A DNA stretch of 64,000 bases from Pelagibius marinus (GTDB taxonomy: Bacteria; Pseudomonadota; Alphaproteobacteria; Kiloniellales; Kiloniellaceae): the NCBI RefSeq assembly GCF_014925385.1, contig NZ_JACSDK010000013.1:1-64000 (forward strand). The letters are read 5' to 3'. Of this stretch, positions 63,692 through 64,000 are shown piece by piece. The position numbers were made by a program, and so were the translations under genes. The first letter of the stretch is position 1; every line of letters begins with the position of its first letter. Below the pieces are notes generated by a model that worked only from the letters and a program-made list of their open reading frames with translations, was not told where the DNA came from and did no database searches.

Positions 63692-64000
63692 ATGGATGCG
63701 GCTCCACGCTCGGCCGCCCCGCAAGGGGACGGCCAGTCGGCTCCGGGAGAGCGGGATCCGGCGCAGGCGGCACGCCGGCGCTGGATGTCGGTTCTGGCCA
63801 AGGCCAAGCTGAACGAACTGGAAAGCGCCTGGGAAGACCTGGCGCAAAAGCCGGCCTACGACTGGCTGCGCCGGCCGGAGGTCGGCATGGTCATGGTCCG
63901 CGCCCGCACCGGCGGCACCGGCGGCCGCTTCAACCTCGGCCAGATGACGGTGACCCGCTGCGCCCTGCGGCTGGCCTCCGGAGAGGCGGGTCTGGGGTAC
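63692..64000 (+). CDS. phnG: C-P lyase subunit PhnG (partial, runs off the window)
   Basis: The first 103 codons of PhnG, a core subunit of the carbon-phosphorus lyase complex that breaks down phosphonates. After a 25-residue proline/glycine-rich start, RRRWMSVLAKAKLNELESAWEDL and the PEVGMVMVRARTGGTGGRFNLGQMTVTRCALRL region (motifs PEVGMVMVRARTGGTG and FNLGQMTVTRC) match the family. The reading frame is open to the last base; the rest and further phn genes lie outside. It is divergent from phnF. Confidence 0.9.
   Translation, partial: MDAAPRSAAPQGDGQSAPGERDPAQAARRRWMSVLAKAKLNELESAWEDLAQKPAYDWLRRPEVGMVMVRARTGGTGGRFNLGQMTVTRCALRLASGEAGLGY

Overview
The window is high-GC DNA, densely packed with genes that often overlap by ATGA or TGATG. 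The gene content points to an alphaproteobacterium, probably of the Rhodospirillales/Kiloniellaceae kind: a MoxR-DUF58-SpoIIM-RDD operon, a TctCBA/TctDE tricarboxylate system, Bug and TAXI binding proteins, an FNR-type box before hemN, PhnF/PhnG, and typical alphaproteobacterial intergenic palindromes. I see no rRNA, tRNA, CRISPR array or intact transposase.

Layout. 1-2.7 kb: a secreted TPR protein of the PEP-CTERM/exopolysaccharide (PrsT-like) type. 2.7-3.4 kb: gene-poor DNA with an adenylate-cyclase remnant. 3.4-4.8 kb: a TetR regulator divergent from an exported RidA-like protein, with a near-perfect operator between them. 5-7.9 kb: a citryl-CoA lyase-like gene and a CaiB-type CoA-transferase, divergent from an IclR regulator. 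8.1-24.5 kb: the most notable region, a single-strand catabolic cluster of 15 genes. 24.8-31.9 kb: signal transduction (LuxR response regulator, lone receiver, hybrid kinase beside a TAXI binding protein, PAS kinase). 32-38.6 kb: carbonic anhydrase, APC permease, cNMP/cyclase protein, EF-hand protein, multicopper oxidase. 37.6-44 kb: tctDE plus a periplasmic binding protein, divergent from tctCBA. 44-47.4 kb: GMC oxidoreductase and hemN. 47.5-52.1 kb: four paralogous membrane proteins ending in VFD, interrupted by an isopropylmalate-dehydrogenase-like gene. 52.1-58.5 kb: the MoxR operon. 58.7-60.5 kb: psuK-psuG (pseudouridine breakdown). 60.6-64 kb: a VOC protein, a TetR/SnoaL pair flanked by a phnF fragment, then phnF divergent from a partial phnG.

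The 8.1-24.5 kb cluster reads as a reductive N-heteroaromatic (nicotinate-type) degradation pathway. It encodes a molybdenum hydroxylase (FAD subunit plus a fused FeS-molybdopterin subunit), a 6-hydroxynicotinate reductase homologue, an ApbE-superfamily UPF0280 protein, two tandem DUF1185 proteins, a ferredoxin-NADP reductase, a [2Fe-2S] ferredoxin, a VanA-like Rieske oxygenase, a branched-chain-type ABC importer, an enamidase homologue and a MarR regulator. My model is import, hydroxylation to the 6-hydroxy compound, ferredoxin-dependent ring reduction powered by NADPH, and hydrolytic ring opening. The reductase carries a GAT motif resembling an ApbE flavinylation site and lies immediately upstream of the UPF0280 gene, which suggests a dedicated flavin-attachment partner. 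The molybdopterin gene is broken by a roughly 55-base GC-only-like insertion and frameshift, which could be real or an assembly error.

Base composition looks lower in GC at 1-2.7 kb, 25-31 kb and 61.3-62.5 kb than elsewhere (visual impression, not computed), which fits accessory or acquired segments.
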